Of a stretch of 64,000 nucleotides of DNA, positions 34,678 through 44,155 are shown piece after piece. The stretch lies in NCBI GenBank assembly GCA_965199905.1, contig OZ241366.1:3658001-3722000 (forward strand), read 5' to 3'. The DNA is from Ilyomonas sp965199905 (GTDB lineage Bacteria > Bacteroidota > Bacteroidia > Chitinophagales > Chitinophagaceae). How positions within the stretch are numbered: the first letter of the stretch is position 1; every line of letters starts with the position of its first letter. Both the position numbers and the translations under genes were made by a program. The notes under the pieces are model-generated. The model worked only from the letters and a program-made list of their open reading frames with translations, did not search any database and had not been told where the DNA came from.

Positions 34678-35625
34678 TTATGGATACGTAATCAACCGCC
34701 ACTCGCTTACCTGAATCAGGTTGCTGCCATTGTTTGCCAGCACATTAATGCGGTATTGCTTATAGGCTGTTGTGTTGTCAAATTCGTATCGCTTAGTCTG
34801 GTTGCGCCCGTCAAATGATTCGCCCGTTCTTGTGTCAATAATAGTCCATGTAGTGCCGTCATTTGAGCCGGCAAGGTTCCAGTCTTTCATGTCTCTCTCG
34901 GGCGCATCATTGCCCGATGTAATGGTATAAGCGCCGATAACCTGCGCCGATGGAAACGTGAGGTTTACCCAGAAATCCTGCGGAAATCCATCAGTAAGAA
35001 ACTTGCTGTTGTAATCGCCGTCAACAAGTTTAGCAGAGCCTTCGCCTGCACCTGAGCCACCACTATTGTCGCGGCTCGCACTTAGTGTAGCCTGCGAGGT
35101 AATGTCTTTTTCCAGCCGCTGAATGGCATCAATTTTAAAATAGGTTGTTTTCAAAACACTGTCAATTCGCCCCGCCGAAACACTTGTTATCGAGACCGGG
35201 ATGATGTATTTCAAAGCCTTATCCAGGCTGTTTGTTATCACCTGAACGTTTACAACCTCGCTGCTGGTTTGCCCGCTTTTTATGGTTGCCGATGTAGCCG
35301 ATAATGTAAAAGCACTCACCGGCATCATTGTATAATTTGTGCCATAGGCAGCATTATAACTACTTACTAATGAAGAATCTATGGAGAAGCTCACTGTTAT
35401 ATCCTGTGACGGATAATTTAATCCACCGTAGCCGGCACTGAATGGAAGAGGCTGTGCTGTATCGGCTAATATCAAAGCATAACTGGTGTTACGGGCTGCA
35501 GATGGCATGTAAATATTGCCTTCGCCGGTGTAGGTAATCTCATCCGCCTTGTTGCATGATGCTACGAACAAGCAGCCTGATAAAAGAACCACCGGTAAAC
35601 AGAAGTATTTATAAAAGCGTTTCAT
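34678..35625 (-). CDS. SusE-position lipoprotein: DUF1735 domain plus F5/8 type C (discoidin) domain
   Basis: 315 aa. Lipoprotein signal MKRFYKYFCLPVVLLSGCLF and lipobox VASC. About residues 30-160 are the DUF1735 immunoglobulin-like domain (NIYMPSAARNTSYALILADT, FTLSATSATIKSGQ, IPVSITSVSAG). About 180-315 form a discoidin-type carbohydrate-binding module (KLVDGDYNSKFLTDGFPQDF, VIGAYTITSGNDAPERD, WNLAGSNDGTTWTIIDTR, IQVSEWRL). It is a surface glycan-binding lipoprotein, third in the operon after susC and susD (42-bp gap), the place of SusE/SusF. The glycan cannot be read. Confidence 0.9.
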   Translation of the reverse strand: MKRFYKYFCLPVVLLSGCLFVASCNKADEITYTGEGNIYMPSAARNTSYALILADTAQPLPFSAGYGGLNYPSQDITVSFSIDSSLVSSYNAAYGTNYTMMPVSAFTLSATSATIKSGQTSSEVVNVQVITNSLDKALKYIIPVSITSVSAGRIDSVLKTTYFKIDAIQRLEKDITSQATLSASRDNSGGSGAGEGSAKLVDGDYNSKFLTDGFPQDFWVNLTFPSAQVIGAYTITSGNDAPERDMKDWNLAGSNDGTTWTIIDTRTGESFDGRNQTKRYEFDNTTAYKQYRINVLANNGSNLIQVSEWRLITYP

Positions 35626-35667
35626 TAGTTTCTGATTTCTTGTTTTTGAATACTTGTTTTTTAATGA

Positions 35668-37524
35668 TTACCAACCGGTATTCTGCACTAAATTTTTGTC
35701 TACGTTGATTTCAGATTGTGGTACCGGCCAGAGGTAATGCTTCTTTTGAAACACGCGGTTTTCAAACACGGTTCTCTGGTAAAAAGCAGGATCGTCCACA
35801 CTGTTGCCGGCATTAATGTTCATGCCATAAAAAGGACCACCATCAGTTTGCTCCGCAATCTTCCAGCGGCGCACATCGAAATAGCGGGCATTTTCAAAAG
35901 CCAGTTCCACTCTTCTTTCCTTGCGGATGGCAGCGCGCATCTGATCCTGCGATAAGCCTGTAGCCAAAGCGGGAATGCCGGCGCGCTCGCGAATCAGGTT
36001 TACATATTTTGCAATGTCGGCATTGCCGGGTTCTGATTCGTTTAAAGCTTCTGCATAATCAAGATAGATTTTAGCGAGCCTTAAAAGAACCCATGCGCGG
36101 TTGTTGTTATCATAGCTCTGTGTAATATTCTTGCGGATGATATAACCGGTGGGAGAGTAGTCGTTACCACCAACGCGCTTGCCGGAGTTGCCGTTGTAAT
36201 AGGTTTCCGTTTTTATAACGCCGGAGCTGGTTGTGGTGTTTAACCAGATACGCCCGTTATAAGTAACATCCACATAAAAGCGTGGCTCGCGGTTTACCCA
36301 CATATTGTATGTGCCGGCAGTTGTGTATTTGCTATTGGCATCAGAGAAACCATTTTCTGTATAGCCCGAACCAGCGTCAGTAATAGACAAGCCGTTATTC
36401 ATAAAAAACGCATCTACCATTTGCTGTGTTACGCCCAATCCGCCACTGCCGCGAATGGAGCCATCCGAGCCGGAATGATAAGGCGTGCCTTCATACTGAC
36501 GAGTGCCGGGATCCGCATTTCTCTTGGCGAAAATCCATTCCTTGTTCCAATCGGTGTACATCACATCGCGGCACGAAGCGTATGGGTCAGGATTGCCTGA
36601 GCCATCAGTTACGCGGTACAAGTCAAACCTGCCGGGCACAAACGCATCCAGAAATGCTTTGCTGGCAGCGGCAGCCTTTGCCCACTTGGAAGCATCTGCC
36701 TGTTGAGGAATCAATTGTGAGCCATCGGGATTTTTCATGGAAGCATAATCGGGATTGCCGTTGAAGAACGGGCTTGCTGCCGCAAGCAGCATATCTTCTT
36801 TATAAGCCATTACTACGGATCTTGTCATTCTGCCATAATCGCTGCCGCTGGAACCAGCAAGGTTGAACAAGTCATCGGATATGTCAGCGCCGGCTTTATC
36901 AAATTCGCTGCTAACATAAGCTACGCAGGAATCGTAAGGCGCACGGGCAAGCTGTACATCGGTTAGCGGCGCATCAGGCGCTATTGCTTCATCGCCGATA
37001 ATAGGAACGGGACCATATATCTTTAGCAGGTTGTAATAGAAGAAAGCACGCAGGGCACGGGCTTCGCCGATATAGCGCGCCAGTAACTGAGCACCATTTG
37101 GCTGGTTAGTAATTTCCTTACACTCTCCTACATGTGCCATAAAATAAGTGGCAGAGCGGATACCTGCATAGTAGTTTCTCCAGAAATTATTTACCGTACC
37201 ATCTGTTGGTCCCCAGGCGCCTACATTCATATAATTGCTGAATACAAAGCTCCAGTCATATTCCGCCTCATCGGTTCCGCCTGTCCAGGGGCCGCCGGTA
37301 TGGTTGTGCTGAGGATCATTATCGCCATCAATATACCTTTGCGAAGCTTCGTCCCGGATATATGAATAAACGTTGGCCAAGTAATTATCTACCGTGTTCT
37401 TATGGGCAAATACCTGCTCGATGGTAGTTCTGTCCTGCGGCACCTGGTCGAGATAATTTTTACTGCATGAGGCTGCTGTAAGCAACAATCCGGCAATGAG
37501 GAAAAAAGAAATTGATTGTTTCAT
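35668..37524 (-). CDS. SusD/RagB-family outer-membrane nutrient-binding lipoprotein
   Basis: 618 aa from the ATG at 37524 (MKQSISFFLIAGLLLTAASC: the Cys is the lipid anchor); the upstream extension is not signal-like. SusD TPR core: YLDQVPQDRTTIEQVF, NFWRNYYAGIRSATYFMAHV, IGEARALRAFFYYNLLKIYG, then YIIRKNITQSYDNNNRAWVL, RLAKIYLDYAEALNE, IRKERRVELAFENARYFDVR and the final KKHYLWPVPQSEI. It caps the SusC pore and binds the substrate. Located 20 bp after susC. Confidence 0.95.
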   Translation of the reverse strand: MKQSISFFLIAGLLLTAASCSKNYLDQVPQDRTTIEQVFAHKNTVDNYLANVYSYIRDEASQRYIDGDNDPQHNHTGGPWTGGTDEAEYDWSFVFSNYMNVGAWGPTDGTVNNFWRNYYAGIRSATYFMAHVGECKEITNQPNGAQLLARYIGEARALRAFFYYNLLKIYGPVPIIGDEAIAPDAPLTDVQLARAPYDSCVAYVSSEFDKAGADISDDLFNLAGSSGSDYGRMTRSVVMAYKEDMLLAAASPFFNGNPDYASMKNPDGSQLIPQQADASKWAKAAAASKAFLDAFVPGRFDLYRVTDGSGNPDPYASCRDVMYTDWNKEWIFAKRNADPGTRQYEGTPYHSGSDGSIRGSGGLGVTQQMVDAFFMNNGLSITDAGSGYTENGFSDANSKYTTAGTYNMWVNREPRFYVDVTYNGRIWLNTTTSSGVIKTETYYNGNSGKRVGGNDYSPTGYIIRKNITQSYDNNNRAWVLLRLAKIYLDYAEALNESEPGNADIAKYVNLIRERAGIPALATGLSQDQMRAAIRKERRVELAFENARYFDVRRWKIAEQTDGGPFYGMNINAGNSVDDPAFYQRTVFENRVFQKKHYLWPVPQSEINVDKNLVQNTGW

Positions 37525-37544
37525 ATCGTAATGATTAATCGTAT

Positions 37545-40500
37545 TTAAAAATCGAAATGGATACCTGCTGAATACACTGCCACCTGCGGGTAACGAACAC
37601 CGTTTGATGTATTTAATTCCGGATCCCAAAGTTTGAATTTGCTGACCGTAAGCAGGTTCTGTCCCAGCAAATAAAGCTGAACGCCTTTTACCCCCAGTTT
37701 TGAGAATGCGTTTTTGTTAAAGCTATAAGTAACCTGTACAGTTCGCAGCTTTAGAAAGCTTACATCTTTCAGCCACCAGGTGCTTGCCTGGTTGTTATTG
37801 TTGTTTTTTGGGCCACCAAAACCAAGTCTTGGATAGAAAGCATGCTGGTCCGGATTTTCAGGTGTCCAGTGGTCGGTGATGATTGAATAGGCATTGCCTT
37901 CGCCGCCATCGCCCGAAAACGGCTGGATGCTGTTGCCGCTTAACATACGCGTTGCTCTTCCTTCGCCCTGGAAGAAAGCTCCGATGCTAAAGTTTTTGAT
38001 GCTTAAATCGAACCCAAAGCCATATAGCAGGAAAGGAACATCACCATTGCCAATCACCTTCCGGTCATAAGCGTCAATGATGCCATCGCCGTTCAGGTCT
38101 TTGTATTTAATATCGCCGGGACGCACTTCACCAAAAGTCTGCTGTGCCGATTTCAGGATGTCGGCGCTATCAACAAATAAACCGTCTGCAACATAGCCGA
38201 ACTGCGCCAGCGTAGCCTGCCCGGTGCGGTTTAGCCAGGGATATTTTTGTGAAGGCTGATCGTTGGTAATTACTTTGTTTCGGGCATAAGTAAAACTGCC
38301 CCGTAAACTAAGTTTGATATTGCGGCTAACCAGCACATTGTTTTGTTGCAGCGAAATGTCAATGCCCGAATTATTTACAACACCCAGGTTGCCATAAGGC
38401 GATGATGTAAGACCTACAAATTCAGGAACGGTACCGCGCTGCAGAAAGATGCCGGTGCGGTGTTCTTTAAACAGATCTACATTTATGGTTGTCGCTTTCA
38501 GCAGCGTCATTTCCATGCCCAGGTTTGTTTTATGAGAGGTTTCCCAGGTAAGGTCTACCGCGTAGCTACTGATTTGATAGCCACCAACGCCATTGCCGCT
38601 GGTACCGAATGAATAGCCGTTAGCCCCTGTATTTACCTGGTCGAGATAGGCAAAGCGGAAGCTGCCGATATTGCTGTTGCCTACATCACCTGAAGAGAAA
38701 CGGAACTTGAGGAAGCTAATGGTATTTTTAAGCGGATCGAAGAATTTTTCATTCGATGCTACCCATCCTACACCAAAGGATGGAAAGAAGCCATACCTTT
38801 TCTTCGGGGCAAAGTTTTCAGAACCATTGTACCCAAAATTGGCTTCGGCGAAATAGCGGTCTTTGTAAGAATAAGTAACCCTGCCTGCTAAACCTCTTGT
38901 ACGAAAAGGAATTGAGCTTGTAAAATCTCCTGCAAAAGCATCTACGTATTCACTTTGGTTATAAAGCAGCAAACCTGTTACGCGATGGTCGCCAAAAGCG
39001 GTATCGTAATTTAAAGCAGACTCGGTGTAAACGCGCCGGTTACCACCGTTAAATCTATCGTAGCCTAATGAATTACTTCCGGTATAAGTAAGCAAAAGCT
39101 TGAGGCTGCCATCGTCATTTCGGCCGGTAGCGATGTAATCATTTTGCCGTTTGGCATGGTTGATACCAAGATAACTAAAATTATCGAACGCATACATACT
39201 GGTAAACGACAGACCTTTTACCAACATATTCAGTTGCTGCCTTATGCGGATGTTTGTGTACAACTGCGTTTGGTATTGATTAGAGTAACCAGAACGCGTA
39301 GCCGCATCGTATGGGTTGCGGAAGCTACCGTTGGGGTTTCTTCCTGAAGATGTATCTCCCGGGTAAGTAACGGGGAGTTCCACAGGAGGCATATCCATTA
39401 CTGACCCGAAGATGGAATTGACCTTATTGGCAGCTATAGGGTCATCGCCCGATTGATTTCCTGAATTAATACCCGGATAATTGCCATTGCTGTAATATCC
39501 CTGGATGCCCAGTTCAATGCTGGTTGTTCCGGTAGCTTTTACCGTAAGGTTGCTGGTAAAATTGAACCGCGAATAGCCAACGCCACTATGATAAGGCTGG
39601 CTGGGATCAGACTTGATAAAACCATCTTCATCATAATAGCCCAGCGATACATAATAGAAGGCAGAAGGCGCGCCGCCATTCACGTTCAGCGTAGCTTTGC
39701 GGTTTTGCCCGTGGTCTTTAAACACGGTTTTCATCCAGTCTACATTGGGGTATAAATAGGGATCGGTACCGGCTTTTGTGTTAGCAATATATTCTTCCGA
39801 ATATTTAGGCGCATCGCCGCGGGTGGTCAATGCTTCATTCGCCATGTTCATGTAAGTGATGCCGTCTGCCAGCTTGGGAAGGCGTGTAAAAGTGGTAACT
39901 GACTGCAGGAAGTCGGCACTAAATTCCGGCTTGCCGGGCTTGCCTCTTTTTGTGGTAATAAGCACCACGCCATTCGCACCGCGCACACCATATACGGCTG
40001 TAGCCGACGCATCTTTTAAAATGCTGAACGAAGCAATATCATCATAGTTCAAATTGTTCATCGAGCGTTCTACTCCATCAACCAGTATCAACGGGCTGGA
40101 ATTGTTGAGCGTGGAAATGCCACGTATCCAAATATCGGCACCATCATGCCCCGGTTCGCCGGTGCGCTGCACGGCAACCAAACCAGATAAACGACCGGCA
40201 AGACCGGCGCTGAGGGTTGCTATCGGTTGCTTTAATTCACCCACGTTTACGGTGGATTGCGCACCGATCTGGCTTATTTTTCTTTGCTTGCCAAAACCTA
40301 CTACCACTACATCGTTCAGGCTGCCGGTAGTAGCTGTTAACGTAACATCAAACACAATGCGGTCGCTTACGATAAATGATTGCCGGTCGTAACCTACATA
40401 CGTAAAAGCGAGCGAATCTCCCTGGCTGGCCGTAACGGTATAAAACCCTTTGGCATCTGTAACAGCGCTGCTCCCGGTTTTAAGGTTACTTACAGAAGCG

Positions 40501-40688
40501 CCCTGCATTGGGTTGCCCAATTCATTGCGGATGGTGCCGGTAATTCTCAACTGTTGTTTAGCCGCCTGCGTCGGCGGGTCAGGGTTTACCGGATTCACCT
40601 GTGCCTGCCCATTACGAGGCAATAGCAGCACAAGGAGCGAAAGACAGGAGGCTTTGCAAAAAGCAGAAAGTAAATTTCTGTTTGTCAT
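37545..40688 (-). CDS. SusC/RagA-family TonB-dependent outer-membrane transporter
   Basis: 1047 aa from the ATG at 40688 (MTNRNLLSAFCKASCLSLLV then ...GQAQ). Domains: carboxypeptidase-regulatory-like (about 45-125, ITGTIRNELGNPMQGASVSN), TonB box in LNDVVVVGFGKQRK, plug (about 130-250, GRLSGLVAVQRTGEPGHDGA, LVDGVERSMNNLNYDDI, ASATAVYGVRGANGVVLITT), and a 22-strand barrel ending AVYSAGIHFDF. It imports the bound oligomer with energy from TonB. First gene of the operon susC, susD, SusE-like, BSP peptidase. The promoter region carries twin LacI-type operators. Confidence 0.96.
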   Translation of the reverse strand: MTNRNLLSAFCKASCLSLLVLLLPRNGQAQVNPVNPDPPTQAAKQQLRITGTIRNELGNPMQGASVSNLKTGSSAVTDAKGFYTVTASQGDSLAFTYVGYDRQSFIVSDRIVFDVTLTATTGSLNDVVVVGFGKQRKISQIGAQSTVNVGELKQPIATLSAGLAGRLSGLVAVQRTGEPGHDGADIWIRGISTLNNSSPLILVDGVERSMNNLNYDDIASFSILKDASATAVYGVRGANGVVLITTKRGKPGKPEFSADFLQSVTTFTRLPKLADGITYMNMANEALTTRGDAPKYSEEYIANTKAGTDPYLYPNVDWMKTVFKDHGQNRKATLNVNGGAPSAFYYVSLGYYDEDGFIKSDPSQPYHSGVGYSRFNFTSNLTVKATGTTSIELGIQGYYSNGNYPGINSGNQSGDDPIAANKVNSIFGSVMDMPPVELPVTYPGDTSSGRNPNGSFRNPYDAATRSGYSNQYQTQLYTNIRIRQQLNMLVKGLSFTSMYAFDNFSYLGINHAKRQNDYIATGRNDDGSLKLLLTYTGSNSLGYDRFNGGNRRVYTESALNYDTAFGDHRVTGLLLYNQSEYVDAFAGDFTSSIPFRTRGLAGRVTYSYKDRYFAEANFGYNGSENFAPKKRYGFFPSFGVGWVASNEKFFDPLKNTISFLKFRFSSGDVGNSNIGSFRFAYLDQVNTGANGYSFGTSGNGVGGYQISSYAVDLTWETSHKTNLGMEMTLLKATTINVDLFKEHRTGIFLQRGTVPEFVGLTSSPYGNLGVVNNSGIDISLQQNNVLVSRNIKLSLRGSFTYARNKVITNDQPSQKYPWLNRTGQATLAQFGYVADGLFVDSADILKSAQQTFGEVRPGDIKYKDLNGDGIIDAYDRKVIGNGDVPFLLYGFGFDLSIKNFSIGAFFQGEGRATRMLSGNSIQPFSGDGGEGNAYSIITDHWTPENPDQHAFYPRLGFGGPKNNNNNQASTWWLKDVSFLKLRTVQVTYSFNKNAFSKLGVKGVQLYLLGQNLLTVSKFKLWDPELNTSNGVRYPQVAVYSAGIHFDF

Positions 40689-41004
40689 AAAACAGAGGAT
40701 TTTGATATTAATTAAATGGATAATTGACACTATAGCGGATTCTTTCATGGTAAACAATAACGACTGGCAAAGCTGAATTCTACGCCTAAGCTATCGGACG
40801 GCGATATTTGAAACCCCGTTTATAATAGTATGTATAGAAAGCTAAATAGCTACTGCAATCATTCGTAATTCTTTTTTCCGGGTACAAAAAACAATACAGC
40901 GAGAATAAAGCCTGGTGCAGGTAGCAGCCTGTTTTCATGGTAATTCGTTCTTCTCATTCTCCCTGGCAATCGTATAAACACAGTTTCTGTCCCGGTTTGC
41001 GGGA

Positions 41005-41035
41005 TAAAAGTATATAGACGAATCGTTTTAGCAAA
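41005..41035 (-). promoter_or_regulatory. susC promoter (TTTG - 19 bp - TACTTTTA)
   Basis: Minus strand: -33 TTTG at 41032-41035, exactly 19 bp spacer, -7 TACTTTTA at 41005-41012. It leaves a long leader of about 310 nt to susC. The -33 box lies within the proximal operator. Confidence 0.6.
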
Positions 41036-41036
41036 C
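41021..41036. promoter_or_regulatory. LacI-type operator O1 (proximal)
   Basis: AATCGTTTTAGCAAAC, an imperfect GTTT-TAGC-AAAC dyad. Identical to O2 at 41300-41315. It overlaps the -33 box and spacer of the susC promoter candidate, so bound repressor would block it. Confidence 0.65.
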
Positions 41037-41299
41037 TTTTTTAATAATTTTTTTTAAAAAAGAATTAACCGAAGAAAAGAAACCAGTTGCCGATAAATTA
41101 ATTTTATTTCCTTAAAAACTGATATTGATCGTATGTTTTAGCAATGCAGATCAGCCCTTTTACATATAAATACGGTTTGAAAGGATAGCTACGGTAAATA
41201 AATATCGATGGCAAAAAAAAATAAACAAAATTGTATTTGTATAAATGCAAAACAAATGAAGCGTTTTATACAAGGTAGAGCCATATTGTAATTCAGGTA

Positions 41300-41315
41300 A
41301 ATCGTTTTAGCAAAC
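41300..41315. promoter_or_regulatory. LacI-type operator O2 (distal)
   Basis: The same 16 bp, AATCGTTTTAGCAAAC, 279 bp from O1 and 15 bp past the lacI-type stop. Spacing would allow looping by a tetramer. The remaining sequence of the 40689-41329 gap is AT-rich leader with no gene. Confidence 0.65.
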
Positions 41316-41329
41316 GGGACGCATAAAAA

Positions 41330-42331
41330 TTACTTTCTTATTGTTGATTCGCGAATGACCAGGCGACCAGGCAGCGTTACTTTATGCATCACTGTATTTT
41401 TCTTTGCCAGCTTGTCAAGAAGAATGGTAATCAACTGAACCGACATGTCTTCTATCGGCTGCGCAATGGAAGTAATGGCAGGTGTGGCCAGCTCAAAAGC
41501 TGTGTTATCATCAAAGCAAAGAACCCCGATATCAGATGCCACATTCATCTTCATCTGCCTGATCGCTTTCAGCCCGCTGACACCTAAATAATTGGTGGCA
41601 AAAATGACAGCGTTTATCTTTTTCTTTCTCTTTAAAAAGTCGGTGATATGAGCGGCAAACGTACCGTCATCCATATAATAATCTACTTCTTTAATATAGT
41701 GAGAAAAACCGTAATCGCTGGCAGCCGTTTCGTAGCCGCGCAGACGCTCCTTCATCTGCGATTGCAGCGAGTTGATGGTGATGAAAGCAATCTCATCGTA
41801 GCCATGCTCTTTCAGGTGTGTAACGGCATCATAAGCGCTTTGATAATTATCCAGGATCACATAATCATGATGGCTTTCTTCAAAGCAACGGTCAAATAAA
41901 ATCACCGGCTTGCCGCTTTCTACCAAACGGTCTATATCTTCCTTCACACCCTCGGCCGGCGTGATGATGTAGCCATCCACATAACGGTCTTTAAACAACT
42001 GCATTTGTTCCGCTGCTTTCTTAGGATCGTTTTCGTGGCTGCAGTACAAAATTTTGTAACCACTCAGGTACGCCCTTTCTTCTATCAGCTTGGCTATATT
42101 GGCAAAAAAAGGATTGGAAATATCTTCCACCATCAGCCCGATGATATGCGTTTTGCCGGTGCGAAAACTTTTGGCTAACTGGTTGGGTTTGTAGCCTACT
42201 TTCTTTACATAGTCCAGCACGCGTTGCGCAGTGTCGTCGCTGATGCGCTTTTCTTTCGCTTTTCCATTTAAAATAATAGAAATGGTAGACGGGGAAATCT
42301 GTAACTGTTTACTCAGATCGATAATAGACAT
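41330..42331 (-). CDS. LacI-family transcriptional regulator
   Basis: 333 aa from the ATG at 42331 (MSIIDLSKQLQISPSTISII), the correct start of the LacI HTH; the extra 43 upstream codons are out of family. HTH 1-25 and hinge helix GYKPNQLAKSFRTGKT, then the sugar-binding periplasmic-binding-protein fold: IIGLMVEDISNPFFANIAKL, RYVDGYIITPAEG, KPVILFDRCFE, HLKEHGYDEIAFIT, VLCFDDNTAFELATPAITSI. It probably represses the susC operon directly downstream through the twin operators in the gap. The inducer is unknown. Confidence 0.93.
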   Translation of the reverse strand: MSIIDLSKQLQISPSTISIILNGKAKEKRISDDTAQRVLDYVKKVGYKPNQLAKSFRTGKTHIIGLMVEDISNPFFANIAKLIEERAYLSGYKILYCSHENDPKKAAEQMQLFKDRYVDGYIITPAEGVKEDIDRLVESGKPVILFDRCFEESHHDYVILDNYQSAYDAVTHLKEHGYDEIAFITINSLQSQMKERLRGYETAASDYGFSHYIKEVDYYMDDGTFAAHITDFLKRKKKINAVIFATNYLGVSGLKAIRQMKMNVASDIGVLCFDDNTAFELATPAITSIAQPIEDMSVQLITILLDKLAKKNTVMHKVTLPGRLVIRESTIRK

Positions 42332-42504
42332 CGCTTTCTTTTCCAAGAAGAAACGTTTTTGCAAAGATATGTACCTACAAATACAGTTTACATCAGGCAT
42401 TCTAAGAGAAACTTCGTGTTTTTTAGCTTTTAAATCTTCTGCCTTACGGGAACCACACAAATACTAAACAATCACTTTTCTCTACGCTGTATTTTATCCT
42501 TTCT

Positions 42505-43006
42505 ATGGCGGTTTACTTTATAAGCGGGATGGGCGCCGGCGAGCTGTCGTTCGGCGGCATCGTAGCTATCGAAATTTCGACGTTCATTTCGCCTGAAGGC
42601 ATCATTCTTCTTTCCAGCGTTGCCACACGGCAAAAGCTGCCGGCATTTTTTGAATGGGCAGGCAATTTCAGATTGATCGTGTAGTCCCTCTTTTCTTCCC
42701 AACCGCATCTACCCGTTTACTTACTGGTACGCCGGGGTAAAAAAGAGGGAAGACAAAGCATTGTTGGCAGATGTTATCCGGCACACGCGGCACCATTTTT
42801 CAAGTGGTCGGTTATTAAAATTATGAACTGGAAAAACGAAGCTTGCCCGGCTACTTCGTTTACATTTACGGAACGAAGGACTATATTTTCCCCATGGTAA
42901 AATAAGCGCCGATATAAAAGTGGCCGCCGGCGGGCACCTGATGGTGTATACGATGCCTGAAGAAATCAGCCGGATTCCGATAGAAACCATTGAGTCTTAT
43001 CAATAA
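42505..43006 (+). pseudogene. Alpha/beta hydrolase, broken (deletion, stop, frameshifts)
   Basis: Legible pieces in order on the plus strand: MAVYFISGMGA, then directly ELSFGGIVAIEISTFISPEG, IILLSSVATRQKLPAFFEWA, GNFRLIV, stop at 42682; next LPNRIYPFTYWYAGVKKRED, KALLADVIRHT; shifted frame FFKWSVIKIMNWKNEACPAT; then YIYGTKDYIFPMV; shifted frame ISADIKVAAGGHLMVYTMPE, EISRIPIETIESYQ, stop. SFGG is the nucleophile elbow, GTKD the acid and GGHLM the histidine of a small hydrolase. About 75 residues between GMGA and the elbow are deleted. Confidence 0.85.
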
Positions 43007-43015
43007 AAAAGACAG

Positions 43016-43219
43016 CAGCCCATTACAGACCGCGGTTCTATTCACCCACAAAATATCGCTTCCTATGCAATACAGATTCCAATATAGGAATGGATGCGCA
43101 GTAAAAACAAATATCCTGATGTGGATGCGGGAGACCTGCCTGTGCCCGACGGGCAAAAACAACTGGTGACTTATCGTCTGCAACACATAGCAGATAACCC
43201 GTCCGCCTTACATCAATAA
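43016..43219 (+). pseudogene. Coding-like remnant after the dead hydrolase
   Basis: A plus-strand frame interrupted by one TAG reads QPITDRGSIHPQNIASYAIQ, IPI, stop, EWMRSKNKYPDVDAGDLPVP, DGQKQLVTYRLQHIADNPSA. The second half looks like genuine protein. It may be a piece of the same lost operon. Family not recognised. From 43220 to 43572 I see nothing. Confidence 0.3.
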
Positions 43220-43572
43220 ACGAATTGTATAGTGAATTGGACAAAGAAGAATAGCTATATCTTACTCTATTGGTTATTTCGATGAAATAAAGCATAAATA
43301 AAAGAAGCGAAGCAATGGTACCGGCAGCAGGCAAAAGGACTGGAAAGAAGATTTGCTGCCCATATAAAACCGCATAATCCGCATTTCTGAATGACCATTT
43401 TCGCATGCCATCCGCATTGCGCACCCCGTTATATTTCCATATTCCATTCATTATTATGTAGAAGAGAATCAGATTGTCATTGTGGCTATTGTTCACAATA
43501 ACCGGAATTCTTCTTTTGTTTCCAAAAGGCTATATACCATTAGAAGGAAACCGGATATGTAAAAAAATCTCA

Positions 43573-44034
43573 TTATTCCCAAGCCTGCAGCACCTGCTCT
43601 GTCTGGTTTTCTGTATCCGGCTTCTCAATGATCTTTTTGATCATACCATTTTCATCTATCAAAAACGTGGTGCGCGTAATGCCCATGTATTTTTTACCAA
43701 ACATCTGCTTCTCGCCCCACACGCCGTATTCTTTACAAATGGCCTGGTTCATATCTGCTACCAACGGAAAGGGAAGGCTGAATTTGGTTTCAAACTTTTT
43801 GTGGCTTTTTACATCATCGGCACTCACACCAATCACAGCATAGCCTTTAGCCAATAAATCTGAATAATTGTCTCTCAGGTTACAGGCTTGCGCGGTGCAT
43901 CCCGACGTATCGTCTTTCGGGTAAAAATAGAGCACCACTTTTTTGCCGGTAAACATGTTGAGCGAAATGTCCTTGTCGTTTTGATCTTTGGCGGCAAAGG
44001 CGGGCGCTTTGTCGCCTTCTTTCAATGTTATCAT
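43573..44034 (-). CDS. bcp: Thiol peroxidase, BCP/PrxQ-type peroxiredoxin
   Basis: 153 aa. Peroxidatic Cys46 and resolving Cys51 in the CxxxxC arrangement (DDTSGCTAQACNLRD), preceded by VVLYFYPK, with DVKSHKKFETKFSLPFPLVA, YGVWGEKQMFGKKYMGITRT and TFLIDENGMI. It reduces H2O2 and organic hydroperoxides with electrons from thioredoxin in the cytosol. Divergent from atpB; 121 bp separate the start codons and hold the atp promoter candidate. Confidence 0.95.
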   Translation of the reverse strand: MITLKEGDKAPAFAAKDQNDKDISLNMFTGKKVVLYFYPKDDTSGCTAQACNLRDNYSDLLAKGYAVIGVSADDVKSHKKFETKFSLPFPLVADMNQAICKEYGVWGEKQMFGKKYMGITRTTFLIDENGMIKKIIEKPDTENQTEQVLQAWE

Positions 44035-44126
44035 AGTTCTTGCTTGTATTTATGTTGGCAAAACTATGCGCTGCAAATTGTTTTCCTAATTCCGGTAAAC
44101 GATACCTTTTTAAAGGTGCAGGCCCT

Positions 44127-44134
44127 TATCTTTG
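44127..44134 (+). promoter_or_regulatory. -7 promoter element of the atp operon (TATCTTTG)
   Basis: TATCTTTG fits TAnnTTTG; 21 bp further is the atpB ATG, preceded by AAGAAGGA, a rather good Shine-Dalgarno for this phylum. Confidence 0.5.
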
Positions 44135-44155
44135 CGCAAAATTTAAGAAGGACAC

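Noticed and set aside
42472..42708. 78-aa minus-strand ORF
   Set aside because: It is the antisense shadow of the alpha/beta hydrolase remnant, which gives clear protein similarity on the plus strand.
43038..43496. 152-aa minus-strand ORF
   Set aside because: No protein-like pattern; the plus strand of its first part is better explained as a remnant.
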